Positions 1 to 8,960 of a stretch of 64,000 nucleotides of DNA are shown here, piece by piece. A program made the position numbers and the translations under genes. The stretch's first letter is position 1. Each line of letters begins with the position of its first letter. This DNA is from Halalkalibacter oceani. Its GTDB lineage: Bacteria; Bacillota; Bacilli; Bacillales; Bacillaceae_D. The notes under the pieces are model-generated. The model saw nothing but the letters and a program-made list of their open reading frames with translations, did not search any database and had not been told where the DNA came from. Location of the stretch: NCBI RefSeq assembly GCF_040544555.1, contig NZ_JBEPKD010000008.1:121027-185026 (forward strand), written 5' to 3'.

Positions 1-395
1 GAACCTTCTTCCTCACAGAAAGCTACAACTTCAATTGGATGATCATGGGAAATGTTTTCATCAGTAATCGTTTGAACAACCTCGATGGCACCAATGACGC
101 CAATGATACCGTCAAATCGTCCACCATTTAGCACAGAGTCAATATGAGAGCCGAGCATCACTGAGGGGAGGGAAGGATCCTTCCCTTCTTTTCTTCCGAT
201 TACATTTCCGAAATGGTCATGGGAAACGGTTAAACCGGCTTCTTCCATCCACTTCGTCGCAAGTAGTTGTCCTTCTTTATCCTCTTTTGTTAGGGCAGGC
301 CGCTTAACCCCCGTGTCGCCAACTTTTCCAATCTCAGCCAGTTCCATAATTCGTGAATAGACTCTTTTGCTGTTAATCTTATAAAACGTCTGCAT
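1..395 (-). CDS. M20-family amidohydrolase (N-carbamoyl-amino-acid hydrolase / allantoate amidohydrolase type), 3' part outside window
   Basis: About 131 N-terminal residues are visible; the gene runs off the left edge. ATG at 395 follows a good AAGGAGG ribosome binding site. The sequence GSHIDSV, then GGRFDG a few residues later, and CEEEG at the edge are the metal-binding motifs of the M20 subfamily that hydrolyses N-carbamoyl-L-amino acids, allantoate or ureidoglycolate. The gene starts 21 bp after the hyuB stop on the same strand, so it is the third gene of the hyuAB operon. Inference: it removes the carbamoyl group after hydantoin ring opening. The exact substrate cannot be told from this fragment. 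Confidence 0.85.
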   Translation of the reverse strand, partial: MQTFYKINSKRVYSRIMELAEIGKVGDTGVKRPALTKEDKEGQLLATKWMEEAGLTVSHDHFGNVIGRKEGKDPSLPSVMLGSHIDSVLNGGRFDGIIGVIGAIEVVQTITDENISHDHPIEVVAFCEEEG

Positions 396-416
396 GTCCA
401 GCCTCCTTCGTTTCCC

Positions 417-2192
417 TTACTTCCCTCTCTTTTCGGCAGTTTTGCCAAAATCAATTTCATTGGCATCCGTGATAAAAACGCCATAATCTTCGTAGGCTTT
501 CTCTTTTGTAATATAGCCATCTAACATATCACTTAAGACTTTCTCTGGATCACGCTCTAATGGATCTCCATAGCCTCCCCCGCAAGGACCAACTAATTGA
601 AGTACACTTCCCGCTCTAACTGGTGTATTTGCTAGTTTAGAAGGTAACTTTTTTAAAGCGCCCTCTTCAGAATCGCGAATCGAAAGACCACCAACCGCTC
701 CGCTTTTTCCACCCTTAAATCCCCAAGGCTCGTATTTATGTCCATCTCCTTCGACGGAAACACTACCGCCTGAGATAAAACTAATTTCGCGAATAGAACC
801 GATTCCGCCGCGCCACTTTCCAGGAGCACAGTCGTTATCGCGAAGTTCGTATCGGTTCACCCTAAGTGGATAATGGGATTCTATATCTTCAATAGGGTTG
901 TTCCTTGTATTCGCATATAATGTATCGACCGCATCCATTCCGTCTTTTCCATATCGACCACCATAGCTCCCCTCCATAATATCCATATAGACCCAATAGT
1001 CTTCATTCTCTGTTTTTCCACTGAAAGCAACCACTTGTAAATTTCCAACACCCGCACTAATTTGCTGTGGTACAACGTTCCCTAGGGCTTTCATTAAAGT
1101 GTCTGCAATAATATTACCAGAACAAAAACGTGCAATTGTCGGTGCCGGGAATGTAGGGTTAGCCAGCGTCCCTTTTGGCGCAATAATATTGACCGGACGC
1201 GTTAAACCAGAGTTTTGTGGAAAGTTGCCATATGTCTCTGAATCGAGCAGGATTGATCTTAGTGTTAAATAGATCGCAATGTCGACTGTACCCATTAACG
1301 GCATATTGATCGGTCTGTCTGGAACCTGTGGGGATGTTCCCGTTAAGTCTATTGTGATGTCGCTGTCTTTGACTTTTACCGTCACAACGATTTTCAAGTC
1401 TTTTCGGGCTGGGTCGTCACTGTCCTGATAGCCATCCAAATATCCTTCAGCCGTATATTCACCATCAGGCAGTTTTTTAATAGCATTTCTCAACATCGTT
1501 TCTGAATAATTCATTAGCTCTTCTGTCACTGCTTCAATGACATCTATCCCGTATTTTTCAACGATTTCAAGGTAGCGCTGTGCTCCAATTTTGGCAGAGG
1601 CGATCTGCGCCTCCATATCCCCTACAACCATGTCTGCCGCACGGATGTTATCGCGAAGCATATTCCAGATGTATTGATTTTTTACGCCTTTTTCATAAAC
1701 TTTAATTGCTTTAAATTGCAGACCTTCTGCATAGGCATCGACCGCATCAACAATTCCGCAACTTCCTGGTGTAGAGGCACCGATGTCTAAATGATGGGCA
1801 GTTGTCACCGAGAAGCCTATTAATTCATTCTTATAAAATACAGGTATGCAAAAGCCAACGTCAGGCCCATGGGAACCTCCATGATAAGGAGAGTTGTGCA
1901 TAATAATATCCCCTGGATTAATGGAATCCCCTCTTTCCTCCATAATTTGCAGAATCCCTTTCACATATCCTGGGATAGGGCCGGATTGAAGAGGTGTACT
2001 ATGGGTAGACTCACATAATTGCTGCCCTTTAATATCAACTAAGGCACAACCGAAATCTTCGGATTCGCGAATAATACTGGAGTAGGACATCCTAGCTAAT
2101 TTATGGCCCATTTCGACAGCGACATTTTCCAGTGCTCCCAGTACAACTTGAACTGTAATAGGATCCATTTTCTTTGTGTCAGTGTATGCCAT
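417..2192 (-). CDS. hyuB: Hydantoinase B / oxoprolinase family protein (HyuB)
   Basis: 591-residue protein of the HyuB family, the partner subunit of HyuA in ATP-dependent hydantoinases, 5-oxoprolinases and acetophenone/acetone carboxylase relatives. Visible family features are the N-terminal DPITVQVVLGALENVA, the HNSPYHGGSHGPDVG block, and a glycine-rich C-terminal segment (GPCGGGYGDPLERDPE). Its start lies 2 bp after the hyuA stop, so the two are translationally linked and likely form one enzyme. The downstream M20 amidase favours hydantoin or related cyclic amide breakdown over ketone carboxylation, but the substrate is an inference. Confidence 0.92.
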   Translation of the reverse strand: MAYTDTKKMDPITVQVVLGALENVAVEMGHKLARMSYSSIIRESEDFGCALVDIKGQQLCESTHSTPLQSGPIPGYVKGILQIMEERGDSINPGDIIMHNSPYHGGSHGPDVGFCIPVFYKNELIGFSVTTAHHLDIGASTPGSCGIVDAVDAYAEGLQFKAIKVYEKGVKNQYIWNMLRDNIRAADMVVGDMEAQIASAKIGAQRYLEIVEKYGIDVIEAVTEELMNYSETMLRNAIKKLPDGEYTAEGYLDGYQDSDDPARKDLKIVVTVKVKDSDITIDLTGTSPQVPDRPINMPLMGTVDIAIYLTLRSILLDSETYGNFPQNSGLTRPVNIIAPKGTLANPTFPAPTIARFCSGNIIADTLMKALGNVVPQQISAGVGNLQVVAFSGKTENEDYWVYMDIMEGSYGGRYGKDGMDAVDTLYANTRNNPIEDIESHYPLRVNRYELRDNDCAPGKWRGGIGSIREISFISGGSVSVEGDGHKYEPWGFKGGKSGAVGGLSIRDSEEGALKKLPSKLANTPVRAGSVLQLVGPCGGGYGDPLERDPEKVLSDMLDGYITKEKAYEDYGVFITDANEIDFGKTAEKRGK

Positions 2193-2194
2193 TT

Positions 2195-4267
2195 TTACAC
2201 ACCTACCTTAATGATGATATTACCGAATTTTTCCACATGCGCAGTACAATTAGGAGGAATCACAGTTGTCGTATCTTTTTGAAGGACGATACTAGGCCCG
2301 CTAAATTCAACTCCAACAGGGAGTTTGCTACGTTGATAGAAGGTTGTTTCGAGTTTTTCAAGACTTCCGCCTATATTAAAGGTTGCTTCGCCCTTTTTCA
2401 CAATCGCGTCGTCTAATTTATACGGGTGACTCACGTCCTTCTTTTCAATTTTCGGCATTTCACCAACACCTGTCACGCGGATATTAACAATCTCAATTGG
2501 ACTCTCCAAAAAATGGTGTCCATACTCTACTTTATGACTCTCATGGAAGGCTTCAAATGCTTCCTGAATCGTCTCTTCATTAATCTCTCCAGTCGGAATA
2601 TCCACACGAAGCTCATATCCTTGTCCTACATAACGACAATCTGCACTGCGGTTTATTTGGATGTGTTCTTTCTTAATTCCGTCTTCAATTAACTGCAGAA
2701 CCAACTGAGCGGAAAGAGCATCATAGTCGGCATTAAGCTGTAGAAAATCAAGTTCTGTACTTAACATGAATTCAGTCTTAATCACATCGTATTTCAGGTC
2801 TGTTGTCAGTAATCCAGCTCCTGAGTTAATGCCAGGATAAAGTGGCACAAGAACTTCAGGAATACTTAAGATTTGCGCGACTTCTACTGCATGAAGAGGA
2901 CCTGCTCCACCGAATGCTACTAAAGTAAATTCACGAGGATCCTCGCCTTTTTGTATCGTTTTTTCTCGAATCGCATTCGCCATATTGTTATTCATGATTT
3001 GCAGCACACCCTCGGCTGTTTTTTCGGTACTCATGCCAAGTTGCTGAGCTAACTCTTCAATCACTTTATATGCTGCGTTTGTAAATATTTGCATTTCGCC
3101 ACCAAGGAAGTTTTCACTATCAATCCGGCCCAGAACCACATTCGCATCGCTAACTGTAGGCTTTAAGCCACCATGGCCATAACAAGCGGGTCCAGGGCGG
3201 GATCCGGCACTTCTTGGTCCAACTTTAAAGGCTCCTCCTTCATCAATATGAGCGATACTTCCACCCCCTGCCCCAATTGTATGGATATCAATCATCGGCA
3301 CCATTACGGGGTAACCGGCAATCCATGTGTCGCGGGCGGAAGATTCTGCATAGCCACTATCCGTGATAATTCCAATATCTGCGCTAGTACCACCGACATC
3401 AAAGGTAATAAGCTTGCTACGGTTCGATAATTGACCAGACCAAGCTCCTCCAAGAATCCCTGCTGCCGGCCCCGATAATAACGTATTTACCGGTTTTTCT
3501 GAAACTGTTGTTGGCGTTGCGACGCCACCGTTTGAACACATGATATGTAACTCAGCTTCTATTCCACATTCCTTTAAATTCGCTTCAAGGTTTTTAATGT
3601 AGTTCTTAACTTTAGGGCCAACAAATCCGTTCACCGCTGCCGTTGTAAAACGCTCAAACTCTCTAAACTGTGGAGAGACATCTGATGAAATCGTTACAAA
3701 CGCCTCCGGATATTCCTCATTAATAATTTCTTTTACTCGTTGCTCATGCTGCGGGTTAATATAAGAGAACAAGAAATTGACAATGATCGATTCTACGCCT
3801 GCTTTTTTCAATGTCGCTACCGAACTCCGCACTTCCTGCTCATCTAATGTGGTGATGACCTCCCCTTTTGCCGGCCCTTGCCTCTCAGTCACAGGAAGAC
3901 GATTTCTTCTTTGAACTAACGGTCTGTCCTGCCAAGGAATTTCCTGCATGATTGAATAGTTATGAGGTCTTTGATGGCGTCCGATGTGGATAATATCCCG
4001 GTACCCTTTTGTTGTTAGCATCCCAGTTTTCGCCCCGTCATACTCTAAAATTGCATTTGTAGCAATTGTGGTTCCATGAAAGATATGATCGATTGTTGTC
4101 TTATCAATACTTTGTTGCTCGCATAATTCCAATATTCCACGTACTACACCTTTTGACGGGTCTTCTAAAGTGGTAGGAACTTTATGAATTTCTGTTAACT
4201 TGCTTTCCGTATCATTGAAAATGACATCAGTAAAAGTGCCTCCTACATCTACACCGAATAATTTCAT
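2195..4267 (-). CDS. hyuA: Hydantoinase A / oxoprolinase family protein (HyuA)
   Basis: 690-residue protein with the actin-like ATPase fold typical of HyuA: DVGGTFTDVI near residue 6, a second VGGTSADIGI motif mid-protein, GAGGGSIA, and FGGAGPLHA. In the family it couples ATP hydrolysis to ring opening of cyclic amides together with HyuB. The open frame extends upstream to 4327, but the start is placed at ATG 4267: it has AAGGAGG at 6-bp spacing, and a sigma-54 promoter at 4303-4319 lies inside the longer frame. First gene of the hyuA-hyuB-M20 operon, probably activated by the linked enhancer-binding protein. Confidence 0.93.
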   Translation of the reverse strand: MKLFGVDVGGTFTDVIFNDTESKLTEIHKVPTTLEDPSKGVVRGILELCEQQSIDKTTIDHIFHGTTIATNAILEYDGAKTGMLTTKGYRDIIHIGRHQRPHNYSIMQEIPWQDRPLVQRRNRLPVTERQGPAKGEVITTLDEQEVRSSVATLKKAGVESIIVNFLFSYINPQHEQRVKEIINEEYPEAFVTISSDVSPQFREFERFTTAAVNGFVGPKVKNYIKNLEANLKECGIEAELHIMCSNGGVATPTTVSEKPVNTLLSGPAAGILGGAWSGQLSNRSKLITFDVGGTSADIGIITDSGYAESSARDTWIAGYPVMVPMIDIHTIGAGGGSIAHIDEGGAFKVGPRSAGSRPGPACYGHGGLKPTVSDANVVLGRIDSENFLGGEMQIFTNAAYKVIEELAQQLGMSTEKTAEGVLQIMNNNMANAIREKTIQKGEDPREFTLVAFGGAGPLHAVEVAQILSIPEVLVPLYPGINSGAGLLTTDLKYDVIKTEFMLSTELDFLQLNADYDALSAQLVLQLIEDGIKKEHIQINRSADCRYVGQGYELRVDIPTGEINEETIQEAFEAFHESHKVEYGHHFLESPIEIVNIRVTGVGEMPKIEKKDVSHPYKLDDAIVKKGEATFNIGGSLEKLETTFYQRSKLPVGVEFSGPSIVLQKDTTTVIPPNCTAHVEKFGNIIIKVGV

Positions 4268-4302
4268 ATCCTTCCTCCTTATACTAGTAGTAAAAGTAGT
4301 AA

Positions 4303-4319
4303 CGCAAGTATCGTGCCAA
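4303..4319 (-). promoter_or_regulatory. Sigma-54 (SigL) promoter of the hyu operon
   Basis: Minus strand reads TTGGCACGATACTTGCG, close to the sigma-54 consensus. The invariant GG (4317-4316) and GC (4305-4304) are separated by exactly 10 bp. The predicted transcription start near 4292 leaves a 5' UTR of about 25 nt ending in the hyuA ribosome binding site. A sigma-54 activator gene lies directly upstream, which strongly supports the call. Confidence 0.9.
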
Positions 4320-4340
4320 CTTAACAATCCCTCTCTAACG

Positions 4341-4381
4341 AAGCTGCTGAAAAAGGACGATTTTCACTTTTTCAGCAGCTT
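4341..4381. repeat. Long perfect hairpin upstream of the hyu promoter
   Basis: A 15-bp perfect stem (AAGCTGCTGAAAAAG pairing with its complement at 4367-4381) closes an 11-nt loop. There is no T-tract on the minus strand, so it is not an obvious terminator for the regulator gene. A hairpin of similar internal plan (AAAAAGG, GATTTTC, CTTTTT core) occurs at 20001-20041. Confidence 0.6.
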
Positions 4382-4553
4382 TTTCGTAATGAGCGTATCC
4401 GTTTCCTGATTTCAAAAGCCTTGCTACGAGTGGGCTTCTCGAAGCGAGGCGCGCAACGTGCGAAACTATTACTCTTCTTCGCTTTACGAAAAAGGGTGTT
4501 TTTCAGCGGCCTCTCTATAACAAGCTTTTACAAAAAAACAGCTAGTACCCTCC

Positions 4554-4567
4554 TTGCAATATTGCAA
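4554..4567. promoter_or_regulatory. Candidate upstream activating sequence for the sigma-54 activator
   Basis: Perfect 14-bp palindrome TTGCAATATTGCAA about 235 bp upstream of the -24 element. Two related sites lie further upstream at 4632-4665. The position and repetition fit enhancer sites for the adjacent activator. Which protein binds is inferred. Confidence 0.6.
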
Positions 4568-4631
4568 CCCATAAAATAACAAAACATTATAAATAATCAG
4601 AAACAACCGAAAAATAAACATTCTACTAAAA

Positions 4632-4665
4632 TTGCGAAATCACAATATATGTTGCAATTTCGCAA
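4632..4665. promoter_or_regulatory. Paired candidate upstream activating sequences
   Basis: TTGCGAAATCACAA (4632-4645) and TTGCAATTTCGCAA (4652-4665) resemble the perfect palindrome at 4554. They also form an inverted repeat with each other (ATTGCGAAAT and ATTTCGCAAT). They overlap the stop codon of the activator gene. A transcript could form a hairpin here, so a role at the 3' end of the activator mRNA is the alternative. Confidence 0.55.
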
Positions 4666-6337
4666 TTTCAATAGAATGCTTTTTTATTTTTCTTCCAATT
4701 GTTGACGGATCAATGCCTAGTTTTTCGCTAGCTTCTTTTAAAGTTGACGAGGATTTTAATGCTTCAATAATTAGTGATTTTTCATATTCATCCATGGCTG
4801 ACTTTAAATTCAGATTTCTTGTAGAAAAGCGCATTGGTTTTTCTCCTGCAAGATTCTCGGGCAGATGATGAATTTGTATCCGATTTTCCGGAACGGTTAC
4901 GACCAATCGCTCAACCGTGTTCTGTAATTCGCGGACGTTCCCTTTCCAATCCAACTCCATAAAAAACTCAATCACATCTTTATCAAAGCTCTTCGCTTGC
5001 TTGTATTTCTGATTATATCGTTCAATAAAATGATTTAATAAAAAAGGGATATCCTGCTTTCTTTCTGCCAAAGGAGGGATTGTAATCGGAATGACGAACA
5101 GACGATAATATAGATCTTCACGAAAGGTTCCTTCCTTCACCATTTCTTCTAATTTCCGATTGGTAGCAGTGATAAACCGAACATCGACGTTTATATTCTT
5201 AGTTGTTCCTAATGGAGTAAATTGTTTTTCCTGTAAAACTTGAAGTAACTTTGCTTGAAGGTTAAATGGAAGTTCCCCGATTTCATCAAAAAATAACGTT
5301 CCGTGATTAGCAGCCTGGACGAGCCCTACCTTCCCATTACTGTTTCCACCTGTAAATGTCCCTTTTGCATAACCAAACAACTCCGACTCTATTAACGTTT
5401 CAGGGATAGCCCCACAGTTCACCTTTACAAACGGCTTGTCCCGTCTTGAACTTAAATTATGAATGGTCCGGGCCAATACTTCTTTCCCCACACCGGTTTC
5501 CCCTTGAATTAGAACCGTCGCATCGACGTTAGCGATCCTGCTGGCTAATCCGTATACTTCTTCCATGGATTTTGATTTAAAGATTAAATCATTTCCCTTA
5601 TGCTGAAGTTTTAGCAACTCCTCCTGATAATAGGTTAATGTACGATTCGTTTCTTCCAGCTTGGCTTTCAAGTCACCAATTTCAGTTATATCCTTTGATA
5701 TATTAATCACTTTGCTTAGTTCACCGTCATTATGAAAAATCGGATAGCCATTAACCAAAAGCCGTCGCCCTGATTTTGTCACTTGCTGAAGCGTTACCTT
5801 TTGATTTGTTTCTAACACTTTGGCCGTTGATGATAAATTAACCACCCCTGATTTCTGTAAATCAAGAACAGACCTTCCCACAAAATCGTATTCTTTTATC
5901 CCCATGATTTTTTCACATGTATTATTAACGCGAAGTACGATTCCGTTATGGTCGGTAATGGTCACCAATTCTCCTGACAAATTCATAATTGATTCCGTTT
6001 CTTGTAAAAGGGACGTATACGCGGGTGACTTTTCAATAATATTCTGGAAGATATTCTCAGGCACGAGAATAATAACTCCCCTATCACCTTTTTCCAGTGG
6101 GAACTCTAAAAGATAATAAGAATCGTCCAATTCAAGCTGGTTCACCTCGTGTCTCCCATTTTTTATGACACGAATAATATTGCTAGTTGGTAGTAGGTGT
6201 TGAATCGTCAACATTGAAGGGTTTTCTACCTTCATTAACCTTATTTGTGCAAACTTATTAGCAAATAAAATAGTACCTTTACAATCAACCACTAGTACGC
6301 CTAAAGGAAAATCCAGATCTAATTCTTTCCATTTCAT
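4640..6337 (-). CDS. Sigma-54-dependent transcriptional activator (PAS-AAA+-Fis HTH)
   Basis: 565 residues. The N-terminal third holds two PAS-like sensor segments (FPLGVLVVDCKGTILFAN near the start; a second around LVTITDHNGIVLRVNN), followed by a short coiled linker. The AAA+ domain shows Walker A GETGVGKE, the sigma-54 contact loop as GTFTGG (a GAFTGA variant), and Walker B FFDEIGEL. A Fis-type helix-turn-helix (EASEKLGIDPSTIGRKI) closes the protein. ATG 6337 is preferred over an upstream TTG at 6358 because AGGGGAG sits before it. It lies directly upstream of the sigma-54 hyu promoter and is the likely activator. The ligand sensed by the PAS domains is unknown. Confidence 0.92.
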   Translation of the reverse strand: MKWKELDLDFPLGVLVVDCKGTILFANKFAQIRLMKVENPSMLTIQHLLPTSNIIRVIKNGRHEVNQLELDDSYYLLEFPLEKGDRGVIILVPENIFQNIIEKSPAYTSLLQETESIMNLSGELVTITDHNGIVLRVNNTCEKIMGIKEYDFVGRSVLDLQKSGVVNLSSTAKVLETNQKVTLQQVTKSGRRLLVNGYPIFHNDGELSKVINISKDITEIGDLKAKLEETNRTLTYYQEELLKLQHKGNDLIFKSKSMEEVYGLASRIANVDATVLIQGETGVGKEVLARTIHNLSSRRDKPFVKVNCGAIPETLIESELFGYAKGTFTGGNSNGKVGLVQAANHGTLFFDEIGELPFNLQAKLLQVLQEKQFTPLGTTKNINVDVRFITATNRKLEEMVKEGTFREDLYYRLFVIPITIPPLAERKQDIPFLLNHFIERYNQKYKQAKSFDKDVIEFFMELDWKGNVRELQNTVERLVVTVPENRIQIHHLPENLAGEKPMRFSTRNLNLKSAMDEYEKSLIIEALKSSSTLKEASEKLGIDPSTIGRKIKKHSIEIAKLQHIL

Positions 6338-6547
6338 TGGATCAACTCCCCTGCACAAGTAAGATTATTAAGAATATTAATACCATAATATACTTTATTT
6401 TTTTCTATCACCATTGCTCTGCAAAAATCATGTAGAGACTTTCCTAAAATTATTTTTACCTATTAATTGCCTCCGCTCCATCAAGATAAGAATCCTTTAC
6501 ATCTTACGCTATAACTATCACCAGCACCCTGCCTCATTAAAATCGCT

Positions 6548-7216
6548 CTATCCCCATTCATTTGCTCTTTTTGACTCATACTGCTTTTGCAACGTCTCTT
6601 TTAAACTCGCTGACAAAGCATCAACCGCTAAGACGGTCTCAAGCTTGGCTTTATTAAAGCGGTCAAAGAATTTCACATCATTTACGGCTGCCACGGAAAC
6701 CTTCGCACGATCTGGCTCGACAAGCACGAGATCATCCTGCGGCGTGACGGTTCCCTCCTGCAGCACCCGGAACAGAAAACCCGTATAGCCGGTGTCCCGC
6801 ATACGCTTCACCATATCGGGCACTTCATACTTTGCCGCCAGCTTGTAGCAGGGATTTCGCGGCTCTGACACTTGGATCAGCGCTTCACCAAATGCGAAGA
6901 CATCCCCGATATGAGCGTTTTGCTCTGTTAATCCTTCAACCGTGATATTCTCTCCGAATAAGGCAGTCTCGCTGAAATGCTGAACAATGCCGCGCCAATA
7001 CGGGTAATAATCATAAGGATATAAGCATAGCGCCTTATCAACTCCACCGTGATGCTCATATGCCTGCTCATCAGCTAGTAATCCTGTTTTGCTCACATAA
7101 ATCGGCTCCTGAATGGCTTTTTTCCTGATTGCCGATTGAAATGTTCTTTTGCCATAGGTGAGTGTTTCAATCTTTCCAGCATTCAATGATTGTACTTTAA
7201 AGCTGTGCACTTGCAT
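6548..7216 (-). CDS. MOSC domain-containing protein (YiiM-like)
   Basis: 222 residues. The MOSC fold is recognised from the pattern around TGLLADEQAYEHHGGVDKA, LYPYDYYPYWRG, FGENITVEGL, and the conserved Cys in EPRNPCYKLAAKY. MOSC proteins are molybdenum-cofactor-linked sulfur carriers or reductase partners; YiiM relatives act on N-hydroxylated compounds. ATG 7216 has GGAGG at 7-bp spacing and replaces the longer frame (to 7300), which would overlap the upstream regulator. Its partner reductase is not in this window. Confidence 0.85.
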   Translation of the reverse strand: MQVHSFKVQSLNAGKIETLTYGKRTFQSAIRKKAIQEPIYVSKTGLLADEQAYEHHGGVDKALCLYPYDYYPYWRGIVQHFSETALFGENITVEGLTEQNAHIGDVFAFGEALIQVSEPRNPCYKLAAKYEVPDMVKRMRDTGYTGFLFRVLQEGTVTPQDDLVLVEPDRAKVSVAAVNDVKFFDRFNKAKLETVLAVDALSASLKETLQKQYESKRANEWG

Positions 7217-7271
7217 GAAAAAACCTCCATTATACATCATATCATCAGATGTTTCAGAATAGAATTTGGAG

Positions 7272-7952
7272 TTATTTTCGCTCCAAATTGGTTCTTGCAC
7301 ATGTTTCAGCTTCGTCCGGATCCTGCTCTAAAATAGCACGGAAAAGCCGAAGGTGGATCTCTGTATTATCCTGATAGCGATCCGTTTTTAAAATAAGTCC
7401 GCTTAAAATATTCCGCAGCTTCGGCGTGATCGTTTGATAGAGCTCGTATAGAAGGGTATTTTGACTTGCTTTGGCAATCGCTGCATGAAACTCGATATCA
7501 AAATCGATATAGGCTGAATAGTTTCCTTCCTGTAGAGCCTGATTCCTTTTATCCAGATAGCCCTTCAGCTGCAAAAGATCTTCTTCCGTTCGTCTTTTGG
7601 CCGCCAAACGGACGACTTCAAGGTCAAGCATTTTCCTTACTTCAAAAATATCCTCCTGCTTTGCTTCATTCAGCCGCTGTTCAAATTGATTGGACGAAAA
7701 ATGAAGCGAGCGGATGTAAGTGCCAGCCCCTTGCTTCACTTCGAGCACGCCAGCATAGACTAATATTTTAATGCCTTCCCGTAATGTTGAACGGCCAATA
7801 CCCAATTCCTCCATCAGCTTCGGCTCTGTCGGAATCTTATCGTTCACTTGGAATTCCCCTGAAAGCAAATATTGCTTTAATTGCTCTAACACTTGATCAA
7901 CCAGCTTTCGGTGCTGAACCTTGGACAAAGATTGCTTTTCTCCTGAATTCAT
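7272..7952 (-). CDS. GntR/FadR-family regulator with FCD effector domain
   Basis: 226 residues. The N-terminal winged helix (PTEPKLMEELGIGRSTLREGIKILVYAGVLEVKQGAGTYI) is typical of FadR-type GntR proteins. It is followed by an all-helical FCD ligand domain (DIEFHAAIAKASQNTLLYELY). AGGAGATGATCTG precedes the ATG. FCD regulators usually bind a carboxylic acid or sugar acid and repress an adjacent gene. The neighbours are a MOSC gene 55 bp downstream and a divergent LysE-type exporter; either could be its target. Confidence 0.88.
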   Translation of the reverse strand: MNSGEKQSLSKVQHRKLVDQVLEQLKQYLLSGEFQVNDKIPTEPKLMEELGIGRSTLREGIKILVYAGVLEVKQGAGTYIRSLHFSSNQFEQRLNEAKQEDIFEVRKMLDLEVVRLAAKRRTEEDLLQLKGYLDKRNQALQEGNYSAYIDFDIEFHAAIAKASQNTLLYELYQTITPKLRNILSGLILKTDRYQDNTEIHLRLFRAILEQDPDEAETCARTNLERK

Positions 7953-8197
7953 CAGATCATCTCCTGTTTATATTTTAACGGGAGAATGATCGGATGTAAA
8001 CTACTCTTTCCCCATGGAACATGCCTATAAGGGGAATCGCCTGTCCCAAAGGGTGCACATCCCGGGGTGGATTCAAAGTGAAAAAACATTTCCTCTTTTT
8101 GAGCATTTATGTTAATTTATATTTAACAAATATTAAATTATATTTTTTATTCATTTCATGACGTGGCGAGGAGTGAGAATTCTTTCCGTTTTTACTG

Positions 8198-8806
8198 TTG
8201 ACTTTATTTATCGTCTTGAGTCCCGGGATTGATACAGCGCTTATAACAAAAAGAACCATTGCCGACGGCAGACAACATGGCTACAAAATGGCGTTAGGAA
8301 TAACGACAGGCACATTAGTTCACACATGTGCCGCTGCTTTTGGCCTTTCTGTTGTTTTGATGCAGTCAGCCCTTGCCTTTGAAATTGTGAAATATATTGG
8401 AGCAGTCTATTTAATTTATCTAGGGGCTTCTTCATTTTTCCAGGCAAACAAACAGGGGCATACAGGTCAGGAGTCCAAGCAGGATGGTCGAACGAGACGC
8501 CGCAAATCCGCCTTTAAGCAAGGGCTGATGTCCAACGTTCTCAATCCTAAAGTGGCGCTGTTTTATCTTACTTTCCTTCCGCAGTTTGTCAGCAGCGGCA
8601 GCGCGATTCCAGTGCCTGCTCAGCTCATGATTATGGGGATCATCCACACCGTCTTATCGATCACGTGGTTTCTTCTCTATGTATTTTTTATAAACTATTT
8701 ACGCAATTGGCTGATGTCTGTCAAAGTTCAGCGTCTAATGGATAAAGTAACAGGTGTTATTTTAATCGGGTTCGGAATTAAATTAGCACTGGAAAAACAG
8801 CAATAG
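8198..8806 (+). CDS. LysE/RhtB-family amino acid exporter
   Basis: About 202 residues with the LysE fold: TLFIVLSPGIDTALI at the N-terminus, then hydrophobic segments (YIGAVYLIYLGAS; LNPKVALFYLTFLPQF; a C-terminal membrane span). The family exports amino acids or homoserine-lactone-like compounds. The start is doubtful. The frame stays open and family-like back to 8177 (FFPFLLLTLF) but contains no ATG, GTG or good TTG there, while the ribosome binding site GAGGAG (8168-8173) precedes a GTG in another frame. A small indel near 8176 or an unusual start is possible. Confidence 0.8.
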   Translation: MTLFIVLSPGIDTALITKRTIADGRQHGYKMALGITTGTLVHTCAAAFGLSVVLMQSALAFEIVKYIGAVYLIYLGASSFFQANKQGHTGQESKQDGRTRRRKSAFKQGLMSNVLNPKVALFYLTFLPQFVSSGSAIPVPAQLMIMGIIHTVLSITWFLLYVFFINYLRNWLMSVKVQRLMDKVTGVILIGFGIKLALEKQQ

Positions 8807-8906
8807 CAAATTCCCCCGAAAAGGATGCGCGGGAAACAGGAGAAACCCTACTCGGAACAGAATTCCGTCATTCCTCTCTTTTGCTGCCAATTTGGATGAC
8901 ATACGG

Positions 8907-8949
8907 AACGACTGGACCTCTGTCTACTTTTGACAGAGGTCCAGTCGTT
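8907..8949. terminator. Perfect 18-bp hairpin between convergent genes
   Basis: AACGACTGGACCTCTGTC pairs with its exact complement (8932-8949) around a 7-nt loop. It lies between the exporter gene and the mtlD stop. A T-rich tail is weak on both strands, so it may act as a barrier or mRNA-protecting hairpin rather than a classical terminator. Confidence 0.6.
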
Positions 8950-8960
8950 CGCTCATGGGC

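Noticed and set aside
4341..4381. Terminator for the sigma-54 activator gene
   Set aside because: The stem is strong but has no T-tract on the minus strand; listed as a hairpin instead.
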